From the NCBI RefSeq assembly GCF_024529975.1, contig NZ_AP024897.1:1302001-1366000 (forward strand): a DNA stretch of 64,000 nucleotides, written 5' to 3'. How positions within the stretch are numbered: position 1 is the stretch's first letter; every line of letters starts with the position of its first letter. Source of the stretch: Vibrio quintilis (lineage in GTDB: Bacteria; Pseudomonadota; Gammaproteobacteria; Enterobacterales; Vibrionaceae). A program made the position numbers and the translations under genes. The notes beneath the pieces were generated by a model, which was not told the origin of the DNA, made no database searches, and saw only the letters and a program-made list of their open reading frames with translations. This document shows positions 10,362 through 19,082 of the stretch, piece by piece.

Positions 10362-10925
10362 ATGATAAATAAATTAATTTTAATTCTATCAATTGTGTGT
10401 TTTCAGGCAAAGGCATTTGTCAGTGAGGATTCTTCTTTTCAGTCTTCAGCTGATATTGGCGCTTTCGGGCAGCCGGTTGACTTGTATTTTGATCAAACGA
10501 TAAGCCGGGTTCCGGAAAATCAACAGGAAGACATTCCATCATCTCACTGGAGTCTGACGGAAGCTGGTGGCACCTTTGTTCTTGCTGAATTGACGGCTGC
10601 CGCTTTATCTGGCCTGGCGGCAAAAGATCCGGAAGCGACTGGCTGGGGGTTGATTGCTATCAGTCCATTAATGACTGATGCCATGAATGTAACCACAGGA
10701 ACGGTTGGTTTTGTTTCGGTGGCAGCGATTGGTGCATATAATCTGAGTATTGACGAAGATGAAAAATCTGAAAGTGATATTTTTACAGAGAATATGATCG
10801 CCTGGAATGCCGCATTCGTCACCATGGGCGTGACAGAATACCTGTTTCCGGGGTTTACCGGCAACCTGGCTGTATATCCTGATTTAAGTGGCAACTGGTA
10901 TATGAATTACCAGTTTAAATTTTGA
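10362..10925 (+). CDS. Small secreted or membrane-associated protein of unknown function
   Basis: The 187-residue product has a likely signal peptide (about residues 1-18, ending near QAKA). Two hydrophobic, alanine- and glycine-rich segments near residues 70-88 and 95-125 could span a membrane. The end, GNWYMNYQFKF, with alternating aromatic residues and a terminal phenylalanine, is reminiscent of outer-membrane proteins, but that is only suggestive. I do not recognise a family. No strong ribosome binding site precedes the ATG. It lies between the MetJ operator and gmhB and reads in the gmhB direction with a 60-base gap. Confidence 0.6.
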   Translation: MINKLILILSIVCFQAKAFVSEDSSFQSSADIGAFGQPVDLYFDQTISRVPENQQEDIPSSHWSLTEAGGTFVLAELTAAALSGLAAKDPEATGWGLIAISPLMTDAMNVTTGTVGFVSVAAIGAYNLSIDEDEKSESDIFTENMIAWNAAFVTMGVTEYLFPGFTGNLAVYPDLSGNWYMNYQFKF

Positions 10926-10985
10926 TGAAATCTGGTAAAACAGGTTCAGATTTACAAAACCAGTGATGAATAAGAGAGTCTGATT

Positions 10986-11540
10986 TTGGCAAAACCAGCA
11001 GTGTTTTTAGATCGGGATGGTGTCATCAATGTCGATCAGGGATATGTTCATGATGAGCATGATTTCCATTTTATTGAAGGTGTATTTGAGGCTGCAAGGC
11101 AGCTGCAGGAGATGGGATTTCTTCTGGTCTTGGTCACTAATCAGTCCGGTATTGCACGGGGTATGTTTAGTGAAGAGCGTTTTTTGTCTTTAACGCAATG
11201 GATGGACTGGAATTTTGTTGATAACGGTGTTGAGCTTGATGGGATTTATTATTGCCCTCATCACCCTGAACACGGTGTCGGTGACTATAAACAGGACTGT
11301 GATTGCAGGAAGCCAAAACCGGGCATGCTTCTTTCTGCACGGGATTATCTCAAAATCGATATGGAAAAATCAGTGATGGTTGGTGATAAGCCTGCGGATA
11401 TGATGGCAGCAAAATCAGCTGGCGTTGGCACCAAAGTATTGGTCCGGACAGGTAAAGCAGTCACAGAAGAGGGTGAGCAGCTTGCGGATGTTGTTCTGGA
11501 TAGTCTTGGCGATGTTCCCGGATTTTTGAAAAGCAGATAA
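10986..11540 (+). CDS. gmhB: D-glycero-beta-D-manno-heptose 1,7-bisphosphate 7-phosphatase GmhB
   Basis: The protein has 184 residues and starts at TTG after a GAGAG sequence. It is a HAD-family phosphatase with the catalytic FLDRDGVI motif (D9 and D11), the TNQSG threonine motif, a zinc-binding loop beginning CPHHPEHG and ending CDCRKPKP, and the VGDKPADM motif. It removes the C7 phosphate in the ADP-heptose pathway for the LPS inner core. The metN/gmhB divergent arrangement is conserved in enterobacteria and vibrios. A strong terminator follows at 11616-11640. Confidence 0.95.
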   Translation: MAKPAVFLDRDGVINVDQGYVHDEHDFHFIEGVFEAARQLQEMGFLLVLVTNQSGIARGMFSEERFLSLTQWMDWNFVDNGVELDGIYYCPHHPEHGVGDYKQDCDCRKPKPGMLLSARDYLKIDMEKSVMVGDKPADMMAAKSAGVGTKVLVRTGKAVTEEGEQLADVVLDSLGDVPGFLKSR

Positions 11541-11615
11541 GGTGATTGAAAAGGGAAGTGAGCGTTTTGCTTATCTTTCTTTTTCCTGATTGCTTTGAGC
11601 GGTTACAGAAAAAGA

Positions 11616-11640
11616 AAAAGCCAGCAAATTGCTGGCTTTT
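11616..11640. terminator. Bidirectional terminator shared by gmhB and the tRNA-Tyr pair
   Basis: AAAAGCCAGCAA at 11616-11627 and TTGCTGGCTTTT at 11629-11640 form a perfect 12-bp stem around a single central base. The A and T runs fit termination of gmhB on the plus strand and of the tRNA transcript on the minus strand. Confidence 0.9.
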
Positions 11641-11645
11641 CTGTA

Positions 11646-11731
<86 letters not shown>

Positions 11732-11790
11732 GAATTTTTCAAATTTTTAGTGATTCTGCCTGATTTCAAAAATCAAACAGATTCGGAATA

Positions 11791-11875
<85 letters not shown>

Positions 11876-12512
11876 AAATTTTCTTCCTCAACGGTGATTC
11901 CCGTATCATCCGTGAGTGCGGAGCGAATCTTAACAAACTCATTTGGTCTGTAAAGACTTTTCTGAAAAAATTGAGTCGAATGATGCCTTTTTGGACAAAG
12001 CAGTTAAAATTCAGGCAATATTCGTTATTCACATAGAATGACTATCCCCAAACAACCTGAATCATGCATCTTCAGGTTGCCTGGGGATATACATCTCTCT
12101 TCATTTTTTGCTCAGAATATTTTTAGGCTGAACAAAATTCGCACCCGTAAGGTCTGCTTATCGATATTTGCCTCGTCACCAAAAGTGGCACATATTCAGG
12201 AACTAATGAAATGGATACCTCCCTGAATCGACTTCAGTGACTGTGTCTCCATAGGATGAAACAACGGCTGATGAAAAACAGAGCAGCGTTAATCAACCCG
12301 GTTCGGGGATAGTCACTTTTTGCTGTCGTTGAACAGGCCATCAGAGTAAACAGGACTCCGGAGGCGACGGGCTAACGGGGACAGACGCATGACTGCTTGC
12401 CGCTGCTGAAATGAGCGAAAAAGTTTTCATGGAATAAATTCCGGATTAAGCTGTCTGATACACAGCGTTTGGATACACAGATATCCTTCATTATAAAAAA
12501 CGGAGAAAAGTC
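11876..12512. other. Gene-free interval between the tRNA-Tyr promoter side and the peroxiredoxin gene
   Basis: No convincing gene is present; the short open frames here have no family signals. It holds a complete palindromic repeat (12043-12089), one GGGGACAGACGC motif at 12377-12388, and presumably the tRNA and peroxiredoxin promoters. The sequence around 12240-12400 looks like decayed DNA of unknown origin. Confidence 0.6.
12043..12089. repeat. Palindromic repeat, AACCTG/CAGGTT family (copy 2)
   Basis: The left arm at 12043-12061 pairs with the right arm at 12071-12089 with only one or two mismatches around a 9-base loop. The outer arms read TATCCCC and GGGGATA, a sequence variant of the TATACCC form seen in other copies, changed on both sides together. 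Confidence 0.85.
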
Positions 12513-12986
12513 ATGATCGAACAAGGAAAAAAACTGCCAGAAGCGACACTCAGTTATCTGACGGCAGACGGGATGCAAAATCATCAGGTATCAGAACTAT
12601 TTGCAGGAAAGAAAGTGGTTCTGTTTGCGGTACCGGGGGCGTTTACACCCACTTGCTCAGAAGCGCATTTACCGGGATATGTCGTGCTGGCTGATCAGAT
12701 TAAAGCCAAAGGTGTGGACCTGATTGCCTGTGTTGCTGTCAATGATGCTTTTGTGATGAAAGCCTGGGGAGAAACACAGAATGCATCTGAGCTGATGATG
12801 CTTGCTGATGGAGATGGCAGCTTTACCAAAGCATTGGGACTTGAAATGGATACCGCCACATTTGGGGGAATTCGTTCGCAACGTTATGCGATGATTGTCG
12901 AAGATGGTGTGGTGACGACGCTGAACGTAGAAGAAGGGAAGTTATTTGAAGCCAGTAAGGCAGAAACGATTCTGGCGCTTTTGTAA
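12513..12986 (+). CDS. Prx5-type peroxiredoxin
   Basis: The 157-residue protein has the peroxidatic motif PGAFTPTCSEAHLPGYV with catalytic C48 and supporting P41 and T45. Only one other cysteine (near residue 73) is visible, so recycling probably uses glutathione/glutaredoxin or thioredoxin. The Prx5 family reduces hydrogen peroxide and organic peroxides in the cytoplasm. GGAG lies nine bases before the ATG. A perfect 12-bp hairpin terminator follows. Just past it, on the opposite strand, is the tail of a broken HxlR regulator gene. Confidence 0.93.
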   Translation: MIEQGKKLPEATLSYLTADGMQNHQVSELFAGKKVVLFAVPGAFTPTCSEAHLPGYVVLADQIKAKGVDLIACVAVNDAFVMKAWGETQNASELMMLADGDGSFTKALGLEMDTATFGGIRSQRYAMIVEDGVVTTLNVEEGKLFEASKAETILALL

Positions 12987-13011
12987 ACTCAGGCTGGTTC
13001 GGTAAAGCCAC

Positions 13012-13040
13012 GGAAGCAACGGTTACCGTTGCTTCCTTTT
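13012..13040 (+). terminator. Rho-independent terminator of the peroxiredoxin gene
   Basis: GGAAGCAACGGT at 13012-13023 and ACCGTTGCTTCC at 13025-13036 form a perfect 12-bp stem with a one-base centre, followed by TTTT. It overlaps the stop region of the opposing HxlR remnant. Confidence 0.9.
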
Positions 13041-13172
13041 CCCCCATTGAGACAATGCATGAATCACCGGGGTCAGCGTTCTGCCATAATCGGTTATCGC
13101 ATAATCGACCCGGGGTGGTATTTCCGGATAAACCTGTCCGGTGTTTGTTTCCGGCCAGATAAATAAGCCGGG
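13023..13172 (-). pseudogene. C-terminal remnant of an HxlR-family transcriptional regulator
   Basis: Reading the minus strand to the stop at 13025-13023 gives a tail typical of HxlR regulators: VYPEIPPRVDYAITDYGRTL followed by TPVIHALSQWGKRKQR. The frame upstream is closed by a stop at 13175-13173 and no helix-turn-helix part is present, so only about 45 codons survive. HxlR proteins are small winged-helix regulators. Its 5' part appears to have been lost where the FG-GAP gene and its flanks now lie. The conserved tail is recognised directly; how it was lost is inference. Confidence 0.8.
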
Positions 13173-13196
13173 TCAAAACCCATGAGAATCAAAGTG

Positions 13197-15017
13197 TCAG
13201 TACATATAGACCGCACCGGAGAAGCTTGCAGTGCCGGTGTCACTGGTCTCCGGGCCGTCAGTTATCACGCCGGTGGCACTGTTACTTTCACCCGGTGCAC
13301 TGGCGGCCAGTGTGTTGCCATCATTGTTCAGTGTCACACTCAGCCCAAAGCTGTCATTTTCCCCGGTATTTGAGGCTTTAATATAGGCAATTTGTGCCCA
13401 ACTGTTGGTGTCGCTGAACAGATAAACTGCGCCGGAGGAGTCTGCTGTACCAGTGTCACTGGTCTCCGTGCTGTCAGTTATCACGCCGGTGGCGCTGTTA
13501 TCTTCATAGGGTGCACCGACGGCCAGTGTGCTGCCATCACTGCTCAGTGCGACACTAACGCCAAAGCCGTCATCTGCTTCGGTGTTTGAGGCTTTGATAT
13601 AAGCAACCTGTCCCCAGTTTTTACGGTGGTCGCTAAACAGATAGATTGCGCCGGAATTGGCTGCGGTACCGGTATCGCTGGTCTCTGAGCCATCAGTGAT
13701 CACGCCGGTGGCATCGTTATCTTCATTGGGTGCACCAACGACGAGTGTGCTGCCATCACTGCTCAGTGCCAGGCTGGCGCCAAAATTGTCATCGGCTCCG
13801 GTGTTTGAGGCTTTGATATAAGCAACCTGTGCCCAGTTTTTACGGTGGTCGCTAAACAGATAGATTGCGCCGGAATTGGCTGCAGTGCCGGTGTCTTTGC
13901 TCTCTGAACCGTCGGTCACCACGCCGGTGGCACTGTTATCTTCATCGGGTGCGCCGACGGCCAGTGTACCGCCATCACTGCTCAGCGCCAGACTGGTGCC
14001 GAACTGATCATCGGCTCCGGTGTTCGAAGCCTTGAAATAGGCCATTTGTGTCCAGCTGCCGCTGCTGTTGCTGAACAGGTAGGCCGCCCCGGAGCCGTAT
14101 GCAGTGCCGGTGTCGCTGGTCTCTGAGCCGTCGGTCATCACGCCGGTGGCACTGTTATCTTCATAGGGTGCACCGACGGCCAGTGTACCGCCATCACTGC
14201 TCAGTGCCATACTCATGCCGAAACCGTCATCGGCTTCGGTGTTTGACGCTTTGAGATAAGCCGTCTGTGTCCAGCTGCCGCTGCTGTGACCAAACAGGTA
14301 GACCGCACCTGAGTCGTTTGTTGCGTCAGTGTTCCCTTCATAAGGTGCACTTACAGCGAGTGTGCTGCCATCATGACTCAGCGCCACTCTGTAACCAAAA
14401 CCGTCACCTGTTCCGGGATTCGGAGCTTTGAGATAAGCCGTCTGCGTCCAGCTGCCGCTGCTGTTGCTGAACAGATAGACCGCGCCGGAGTAGGCGACGT
14501 TACCTGTGTTATCTTCATAGGGAGCACCGACGGCGAGGGTGTTGCCATCACTGCTCAGTGCCACATTATAGCCAAAATAATCCATGATTCCGGTGTTCGA
14601 GGCTTTGAAGTAGCCAATCATCCGGGTCACTGTATCGGTTGTCAGGCTGGCTTCAGAAGACGCTTTCGTCTTGTCTCCGGACTGCGCCAGAATAAAATAA
14701 CCGGCCGATAATGCCTGAACCAGACTGTCAACGGTGACGGTAGCGCTGAGCACATCAGTGACTGATGTCAGGACATCACAGTTGTTGGTTTGCGTTGTAT
14801 CTTTTTTACACACGGAATACGTGACACCCGCGTCATCAGAGGCGGAGGTCCAGGCCAGTGTCATTTGTTTAACACCCAGAGTCCCGGCAGCGATATCAGA
14901 CAGATTAAATGAACTGAGTGTCGGTGTGGTGTTATTGATCCCCGAATACCCCGGTAAAGAAAAGCCGGCGAACGAGAATATAAAAGCGATCCTTAACCCA
15001 TGGTTGATATTACGCAT
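13197..15017 (-). CDS. Secreted FG-GAP (integrin-alpha-like) repeat protein
   Basis: The protein has 606 residues. After a signal peptide (about residues 1-25) comes a fibronectin-like domain with a cysteine pair (VCKKDTTQTNNC, roughly residues 30-115). Seven FG-GAP-type repeats of about 60-70 residues follow, each starting Y-(F/L/I)-K-A-(S/P)-N and containing DGxTLAVGAP, ending in GAVYMY. Such proteins are predicted secreted seven-bladed beta-propellers; the function is unknown, with adhesion or calcium binding often proposed. DNA is repetitive too, so copy number may vary between strains. It sits in an accessory stretch next to polysaccharide-degrading genes. A frameshifted remnant of a related protein lies at 18741-18950. 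Confidence 0.85.
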   Translation of the reverse strand: MRNINHGLRIAFIFSFAGFSLPGYSGINNTTPTLSSFNLSDIAAGTLGVKQMTLAWTSASDDAGVTYSVCKKDTTQTNNCDVLTSVTDVLSATVTVDSLVQALSAGYFILAQSGDKTKASSEASLTTDTVTRMIGYFKASNTGIMDYFGYNVALSSDGNTLAVGAPYEDNTGNVAYSGAVYLFSNSSGSWTQTAYLKAPNPGTGDGFGYRVALSHDGSTLAVSAPYEGNTDATNDSGAVYLFGHSSGSWTQTAYLKASNTEADDGFGMSMALSSDGGTLAVGAPYEDNSATGVMTDGSETSDTGTAYGSGAAYLFSNSSGSWTQMAYFKASNTGADDQFGTSLALSSDGGTLAVGAPDEDNSATGVVTDGSESKDTGTAANSGAIYLFSDHRKNWAQVAYIKASNTGADDNFGASLALSSDGSTLVVGAPNEDNDATGVITDGSETSDTGTAANSGAIYLFSDHRKNWGQVAYIKASNTEADDGFGVSVALSSDGSTLAVGAPYEDNSATGVITDSTETSDTGTADSSGAVYLFSDTNSWAQIAYIKASNTGENDSFGLSVTLNNDGNTLAASAPGESNSATGVITDGPETSDTGTASFSGAVYMY

Positions 15018-15332
15018 AATATTTCCTTATTTCTGTGTTGAATCTGAATAACAATAATATGCATCCGGTTGATTTAACGTTAACTACCGGGGACAGGCGT
15101 GTAAAATTATGTAAAAACGATCGCATTAACTACCGGGGGAATGACCGGGGACAGACATGTTACAGGTGCAAAAGACACATGATGGTTCAGTGTGTTCAAA
15201 GCTGAAACTGTCTCCTGAGGTTGTTTGGGGATAACCGGTAAGAGCAGGCCGTTTAAGTCAGCCTGCTTTTCAGTCATATAATGCAGGTTGAATGCATTCT
15301 GAGCTGGTTGATTATGTCAAATCATCAACCCA
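15018..15332. other. Repeat-bearing gap between the FG-GAP gene and the PL9 gene
   Basis: No gene is visible. The gap contains two dispersed motifs (GGGGACAGGCGTG at 15089 and GGGGACAGACATG at 15147), half of a palindromic repeat (15217-15233), and a weak hairpin (AGCAGGC 15243-15249 with GCCTGCT 15261-15267) that could terminate the pectate lyase transcript. Confidence 0.7.
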
Positions 15333-16643
15333 TTATTTGGATTCAAAGGCACCCAGATCGGGTGACGCACCGTGATATTTATAGCCTGCATAAGTCCCGG
15401 CATCGATGAGATCACTGCCTGTTTTCAAATTGGCGTATTTAATATGAGGCAAAGAACCATCGCTTTGGCGTGATTTCATCAACTGTGTTTCATCCAGGCT
15501 GACGAAGTCTGCCGCAGAGACGGTGACAGGTAAGTCGAAGTAGTTATAAGATAAGTCATTACTGTTCTCATCACCCAGATTGATCACCTCTTTGTGGCCT
15601 TTAAAACCGAGGTTATTACGCATGTAATGACCATATCCCGGAACATCTGTCAGGTTATCACTCTTCGTTGAAAGCATGTTGTAGTTTGCACTGTGATTGC
15701 CAATCGCGGTGTTATTCAGCCATTTCTGGCCGCCAATCTGGTGGTTCGCATAGAAACCAGCTGCGCGGTTACCCACGGAAAGATTGAAACGAATCGTATG
15801 CGTTGGAATCACACTTGGAATAGCACTTCCGTTACGGCCATAGCCACCAGCCTTAAAGCCATTACCATCAGCCAGTGCTTTGAATTTTTTTGAATAGCCG
15901 TTATAGAACGCCCAGCTTTTTTCAATGGTCACAGCCGCCTGAGCGTGAATCAAATCAAAACCGTCGTCACTATTAAACCATGCCCGGCAGCTACGGATGA
16001 TATTGCCTGTGCTTGAAGCGTCCCGCGGGTGAATACCAAAGCCATCAACGTTACCGTCAGAGTATTCGTTCAGGCCGCGGTTATTGTATGCGTCTACATT
16101 AATCACCTCGTTGTTCTTCCCTTCAGTGAGATACCAGCCGATACCCATACCATCATGGATTGCAAGGTTTTCGAACCGGTTATAGTCACCTTTTTTGACC
16201 ATAAATGCTTCAGACTGAGTACGTTTATCGGTAATCGTGACCTGAACACCCACAACATCGAAGCCTTTGAAAACGTTATGATCACCACGAATCAGAAACG
16301 CTGTGACGCGATAATTAACTGGCTTCACCTTCGAGAAGTCAAATACAGGGCGTTCACCCGGATAGTTGATGTACTTAATTTTGTTTTTGGTAATGTTGTT
16401 CACAATGGCACGTAAACCCTGGTGCTGCGTAATATTACTGTTGTCCGGGTGATAGGTTCCGCCGCGGATGTAAACCGTGTCACCTTCACTCGCTTTTTTC
16501 TGGGCTGCCATAATCGTTTTCAACGGTGAGGAAAGCGTTCCTGAATTATTATCAGAACCGTGTGGAGAAATATAAATATCTTTTGCAAACGCAGCATAAG
16601 GGATTGTTATTGCTGCGAGTGGAATGAGCCATACTTTATTCAT
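15333..16643 (-). CDS. Secreted PL9-family pectate lyase
   Basis: The protein has 436 residues with a signal peptide (residues 1-20), matching the length of Dickeya PelL. It is a right-handed beta-helix. It keeps the PL9 active site as described for PelL: calcium ligands in NVDGF (D200) and NSDDGFD (D226, D227, D230), and the proton-abstracting lysine in GNGFK (K264). PL9 enzymes cleave polygalacturonate or rhamnogalacturonan I by beta-elimination. The neighbour upstream on the same strand is a GH140-type glycosidase, so the pair may act together on branched pectin. Substrate specificity cannot be read from sequence alone. Confidence 0.88.
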   Translation of the reverse strand: MNKVWLIPLAAITIPYAAFAKDIYISPHGSDNNSGTLSSPLKTIMAAQKKASEGDTVYIRGGTYHPDNSNITQHQGLRAIVNNITKNKIKYINYPGERPVFDFSKVKPVNYRVTAFLIRGDHNVFKGFDVVGVQVTITDKRTQSEAFMVKKGDYNRFENLAIHDGMGIGWYLTEGKNNEVINVDAYNNRGLNEYSDGNVDGFGIHPRDASSTGNIIRSCRAWFNSDDGFDLIHAQAAVTIEKSWAFYNGYSKKFKALADGNGFKAGGYGRNGSAIPSVIPTHTIRFNLSVGNRAAGFYANHQIGGQKWLNNTAIGNHSANYNMLSTKSDNLTDVPGYGHYMRNNLGFKGHKEVINLGDENSNDLSYNYFDLPVTVSAADFVSLDETQLMKSRQSDGSLPHIKYANLKTGSDLIDAGTYAGYKYHGASPDLGAFESK

Positions 16644-17142
16644 AATCTTTAGCCTTAATTATTGTTAGATATTGACTACACACCTGAAAATATATTCATT
16701 GATAATGCGTAGCTAATCACAAAGTAAAATGGGCCATACCATTTGGAAACTGTATTTACAGGGAAGAGTGATTTTTTGGAAGGCTTTTCACAAACTTGCA
16801 TAGTGAGAAGTCAGGTCTGTATTCACCTGTTGAATGGTTAATTTATCTTGTTGAAATTACGCATTTATTTTGTGAATTGCAGATCGCATAATTATTCATG
16901 TTGTCCCCACGGGACGGAGCAGGGACAGACACCCTTATCTGGACACCCGGATTTGAATCAACCTGCTCCGGGAATCGTTCCTGACAGTCATACGCCGCAT
17001 TTTATGTCGGAAGCGCTCAGACTTTTTCTGCCAGAATAAAAATGACAGCTACCAGATATTTGCATATACCCAAGCAACCTGCATCTTCAGGTTGTTTGGG
17101 TATATAAGTAGCTGATAATTATACAGAGGTTACTGTTATCGG
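16644..17142. other. Gap between the PL9 and GH140 genes, with repeats and a possible gene fragment
   Basis: The interval has one AGGGACAGACACC motif at 16921-16933 and a full palindromic repeat at 17064-17105. The plus-strand frame ending at 17039 runs on after the motif with SHTPHFMSEALRLFLPE. This looks like a real protein tail (it recalls the catalytic-His region of alpha/beta hydrolases), but it is too short to classify. The PL9 promoter should lie near 16650-16800. Confidence 0.5.
17064..17105. repeat. Palindromic repeat, AACCTG/CAGGTT family (copy 3, best preserved)
   Basis: Eighteen-base arms (17064-17081 and 17088-17105) pair with a single mismatch around the loop CATCTT. It starts 38 bases after the GH140 stop codon and may act as its terminator or mRNA end. 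Confidence 0.88.
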
Positions 17143-18561
17143 TCAGATACGATCAAGAATCAACACCCAGTCATTGCCTTCTTTTTCTGTACCCGGAGGA
17201 TGAAAGTACTGAATGCCTGAGGTGTTGAACACACCGGCATCGAGCGTATGTCCGTCCCGCGGGCTGTACCAGCTGGCGACGATTAAGCCGGCAGGCATTT
17301 TGCTCAGATCAACTTCAAACGGCCGGCCGGTATAAGTGTAGAAAAATGCATAGTTTTTCCCCCGTGTGGCAACGATATGGTTGTACTTCTGCCCGTTTTC
17401 ACCCGCCAGCAGAGACTGAGCCGGTCTGCGCTCAAAAAAAGGCCGGGACAGCATCAGTTGCTTCAGATACTTCATTTCCCGGGCACCTTCATCGTTCATC
17501 GCATGATCCCAGTAGTCACGGACACCGTAAGAGCCTTTTCCGGAATCGGGTTTATGCATTTGCATCACCGCATTGTTGCCGTAGGTATGGCCGAATGCAC
17601 CGGCAAATACCGACCAGTACGCATAGCGCCTGACATCTGCGGCTGTCCAGTACGGCTGGGTTGTATCATGTAACCCCTGCGGAATATTTTCATAAGATGG
17701 TTCACCATCAATGGTGGGTTTGATTGGTTTCAAAGCATAATCTTCAGCCACGTAGCGCCAGTTATCCTCACCTTTCCATTCTGCTGCAGGCACATCATCC
17801 CGCTTTTGATCATAACGGCGGTGTCCGGACTGAAACATATTGAAATCAAGCCACGAAGCATGATGAAACCAGGTTGAGGATTGTGTTCCGCCAAACGGAT
17901 GAAAAGTAATCAGATTATCTGGTGTTGCTTTGTCCAGAGCAAGGCCGAGTTGTTGCCAGATTTGTGGCAGAACACTGCCTTTTTTATCGCCGCCATTCAG
18001 CCAGATAATATTGCGGTTTTGTTTGTAGCGCTGTGCCAGCCATGTTGCATAACTGTCAGCCCAGCCATCCTGTGCTTTGACCTGTCCTGCGGCACTGCCC
18101 CAGACAGGCACCATCGCCATATACATGCCTTTTTGTGCGGCCAGATGGACAATGTAATCAACATGATCCCAGTAATCATAAGCGAGTGAATCATCCGGTG
18201 AACTGTCCGGTGTGACTGCCGGCTGGGTTGGGTCTTCATTGATAAATGGTGTATTGCCGTAATAATTTTTTTCCGCCAGATCATGGACGACCATCACCTG
18301 AATCACATTAAATCCTTTGTCATGCCGGTTCTGTAAATATTGCTCTGCTTCTTCCCGGCTGAGCTTGCTGAACAGCAGCCAGCCGGTATCTGCTAACCAG
18401 AAAAACGGCTGACCATTTTCATATTGCAGAAAACGGTGATTGTCTGACACTTTCAGTCGTTGAACCTGGTATTCAGGTGTTGAAGACGCAGATGCAGGCA
18501 TTGCCATCGGACAGGCGGTGAATCCGAGGATGAATATCAGAGTACATAGATTTTTGAACAT
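17143..18561 (-). CDS. Secreted GH140-type (DUF4038) glycoside hydrolase, apiosidase-like
   Basis: The 472-residue protein has a signal peptide (about residues 1-25). A TIM-barrel domain of the DUF4038/GH140 type follows, with FFWLADTGWLLFSKLSREEA near the start, IIWLNGGDKKG and PTIDGEPSYEN (the Asp and Glu expected as acid/base and nucleophile), and a small C-terminal beta domain (about residues 380-472). The characterised GH140 enzyme of Bacteroides removes apiose-linked side chains from rhamnogalacturonan II; apiose also decorates seagrass apiogalacturonan. Exact substrate here is inferred. It is transcribed toward the PL9 lyase gene 500 bases downstream. Confidence 0.8.
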   Translation of the reverse strand: MFKNLCTLIFILGFTACPMAMPASASSTPEYQVQRLKVSDNHRFLQYENGQPFFWLADTGWLLFSKLSREEAEQYLQNRHDKGFNVIQVMVVHDLAEKNYYGNTPFINEDPTQPAVTPDSSPDDSLAYDYWDHVDYIVHLAAQKGMYMAMVPVWGSAAGQVKAQDGWADSYATWLAQRYKQNRNIIWLNGGDKKGSVLPQIWQQLGLALDKATPDNLITFHPFGGTQSSTWFHHASWLDFNMFQSGHRRYDQKRDDVPAAEWKGEDNWRYVAEDYALKPIKPTIDGEPSYENIPQGLHDTTQPYWTAADVRRYAYWSVFAGAFGHTYGNNAVMQMHKPDSGKGSYGVRDYWDHAMNDEGAREMKYLKQLMLSRPFFERRPAQSLLAGENGQKYNHIVATRGKNYAFFYTYTGRPFEVDLSKMPAGLIVASWYSPRDGHTLDAGVFNTSGIQYFHPPGTEKEGNDWVLILDRI

Positions 18562-18669
18562 TTTTCAGCAAATCCACAGTCATTTATTTATATGCATGAT
18601 TAAGCATATTTAGGTGATAAACCATGATCCAAGGCACACTGTGGCGTATCAGTGCATAGCGGAACTAGC

Positions 18670-18741
18670 GGGGACAGACACCCAACCAGCGGGGAAACTC
18701 GTGGGGACAGACACGTCAACAGACCCGGGACAGACGCACCA
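18670..18741. repeat. Cluster of three GGGGACAG-type motifs in a gene-free gap
   Basis: Copies start at 18670 (GGGGACAGACACC), 18713 (GGGGACAGACACG) and about 18727 (CGGGACAGACGCACC), all in the same orientation. The gap 18562-19082 otherwise contains a gene remnant, half of a palindromic repeat (18943-18959) and the promoter region of the gene at 19083. Confidence 0.85.
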
Positions 18742-18950
18742 ATAAACGACGGGAAAGAATAACTTGCCGACAGAGTTGTCAGTCCAAAGAGCAGGGCGTT
18801 GCAGTGATTGTCCGCGTCATATTTGCACAGAATGTACTGCTCTGCATCACTGCTTTTCTCCATGAAAAGGTCAGTGTCCGGGTTGTGTCAGCATTGACAT
18901 CGACCGACTGAAGATTAAAGGCGCGGGGCGCGGCGGTTTGTTCGGTTGCT
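18741..18950 (-). pseudogene. Frameshifted N-terminal remnant of an FG-GAP-family secreted protein
   Basis: On the minus strand, FNLQSVDVNADTTRTLTFSW breaks at a one-base deletion near 18862 and continues in the next frame as EKSSDAEQYILCKYDADNHC followed by NALLFGLTTLSASYSF. Joined, this matches the fibronectin-like N-terminal domain of the gene at 13197 (compare LAWTSASDDAGVTYSVCKK). No FG-GAP repeats follow. The homology stops on one side at a GGGACAGACGC motif and on the other at half of a palindromic repeat. Confidence 0.72.
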
Positions 18951-19082
18951 TGGGTATATCTCATAATAAACGGGGGAGGCTTCGAAATCTCGTGTTCCAT
19001 CATGGTAAATTTATTACCAAAATGTGCTATCTGTTTTATATTTATATCAGGAATCACTGACCGATTTTAAGGAGCTGACGGT

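Noticed and set aside
12038..12226. 62-codon frame over the palindromic repeat
   Set aside because: Its first third is the repeat itself and no initiation signal is seen.
16029..16415. 128-codon plus-strand frame inside the PL9 gene
   Set aside because: It is fully antisense to a well-supported lyase gene and has no independent features.
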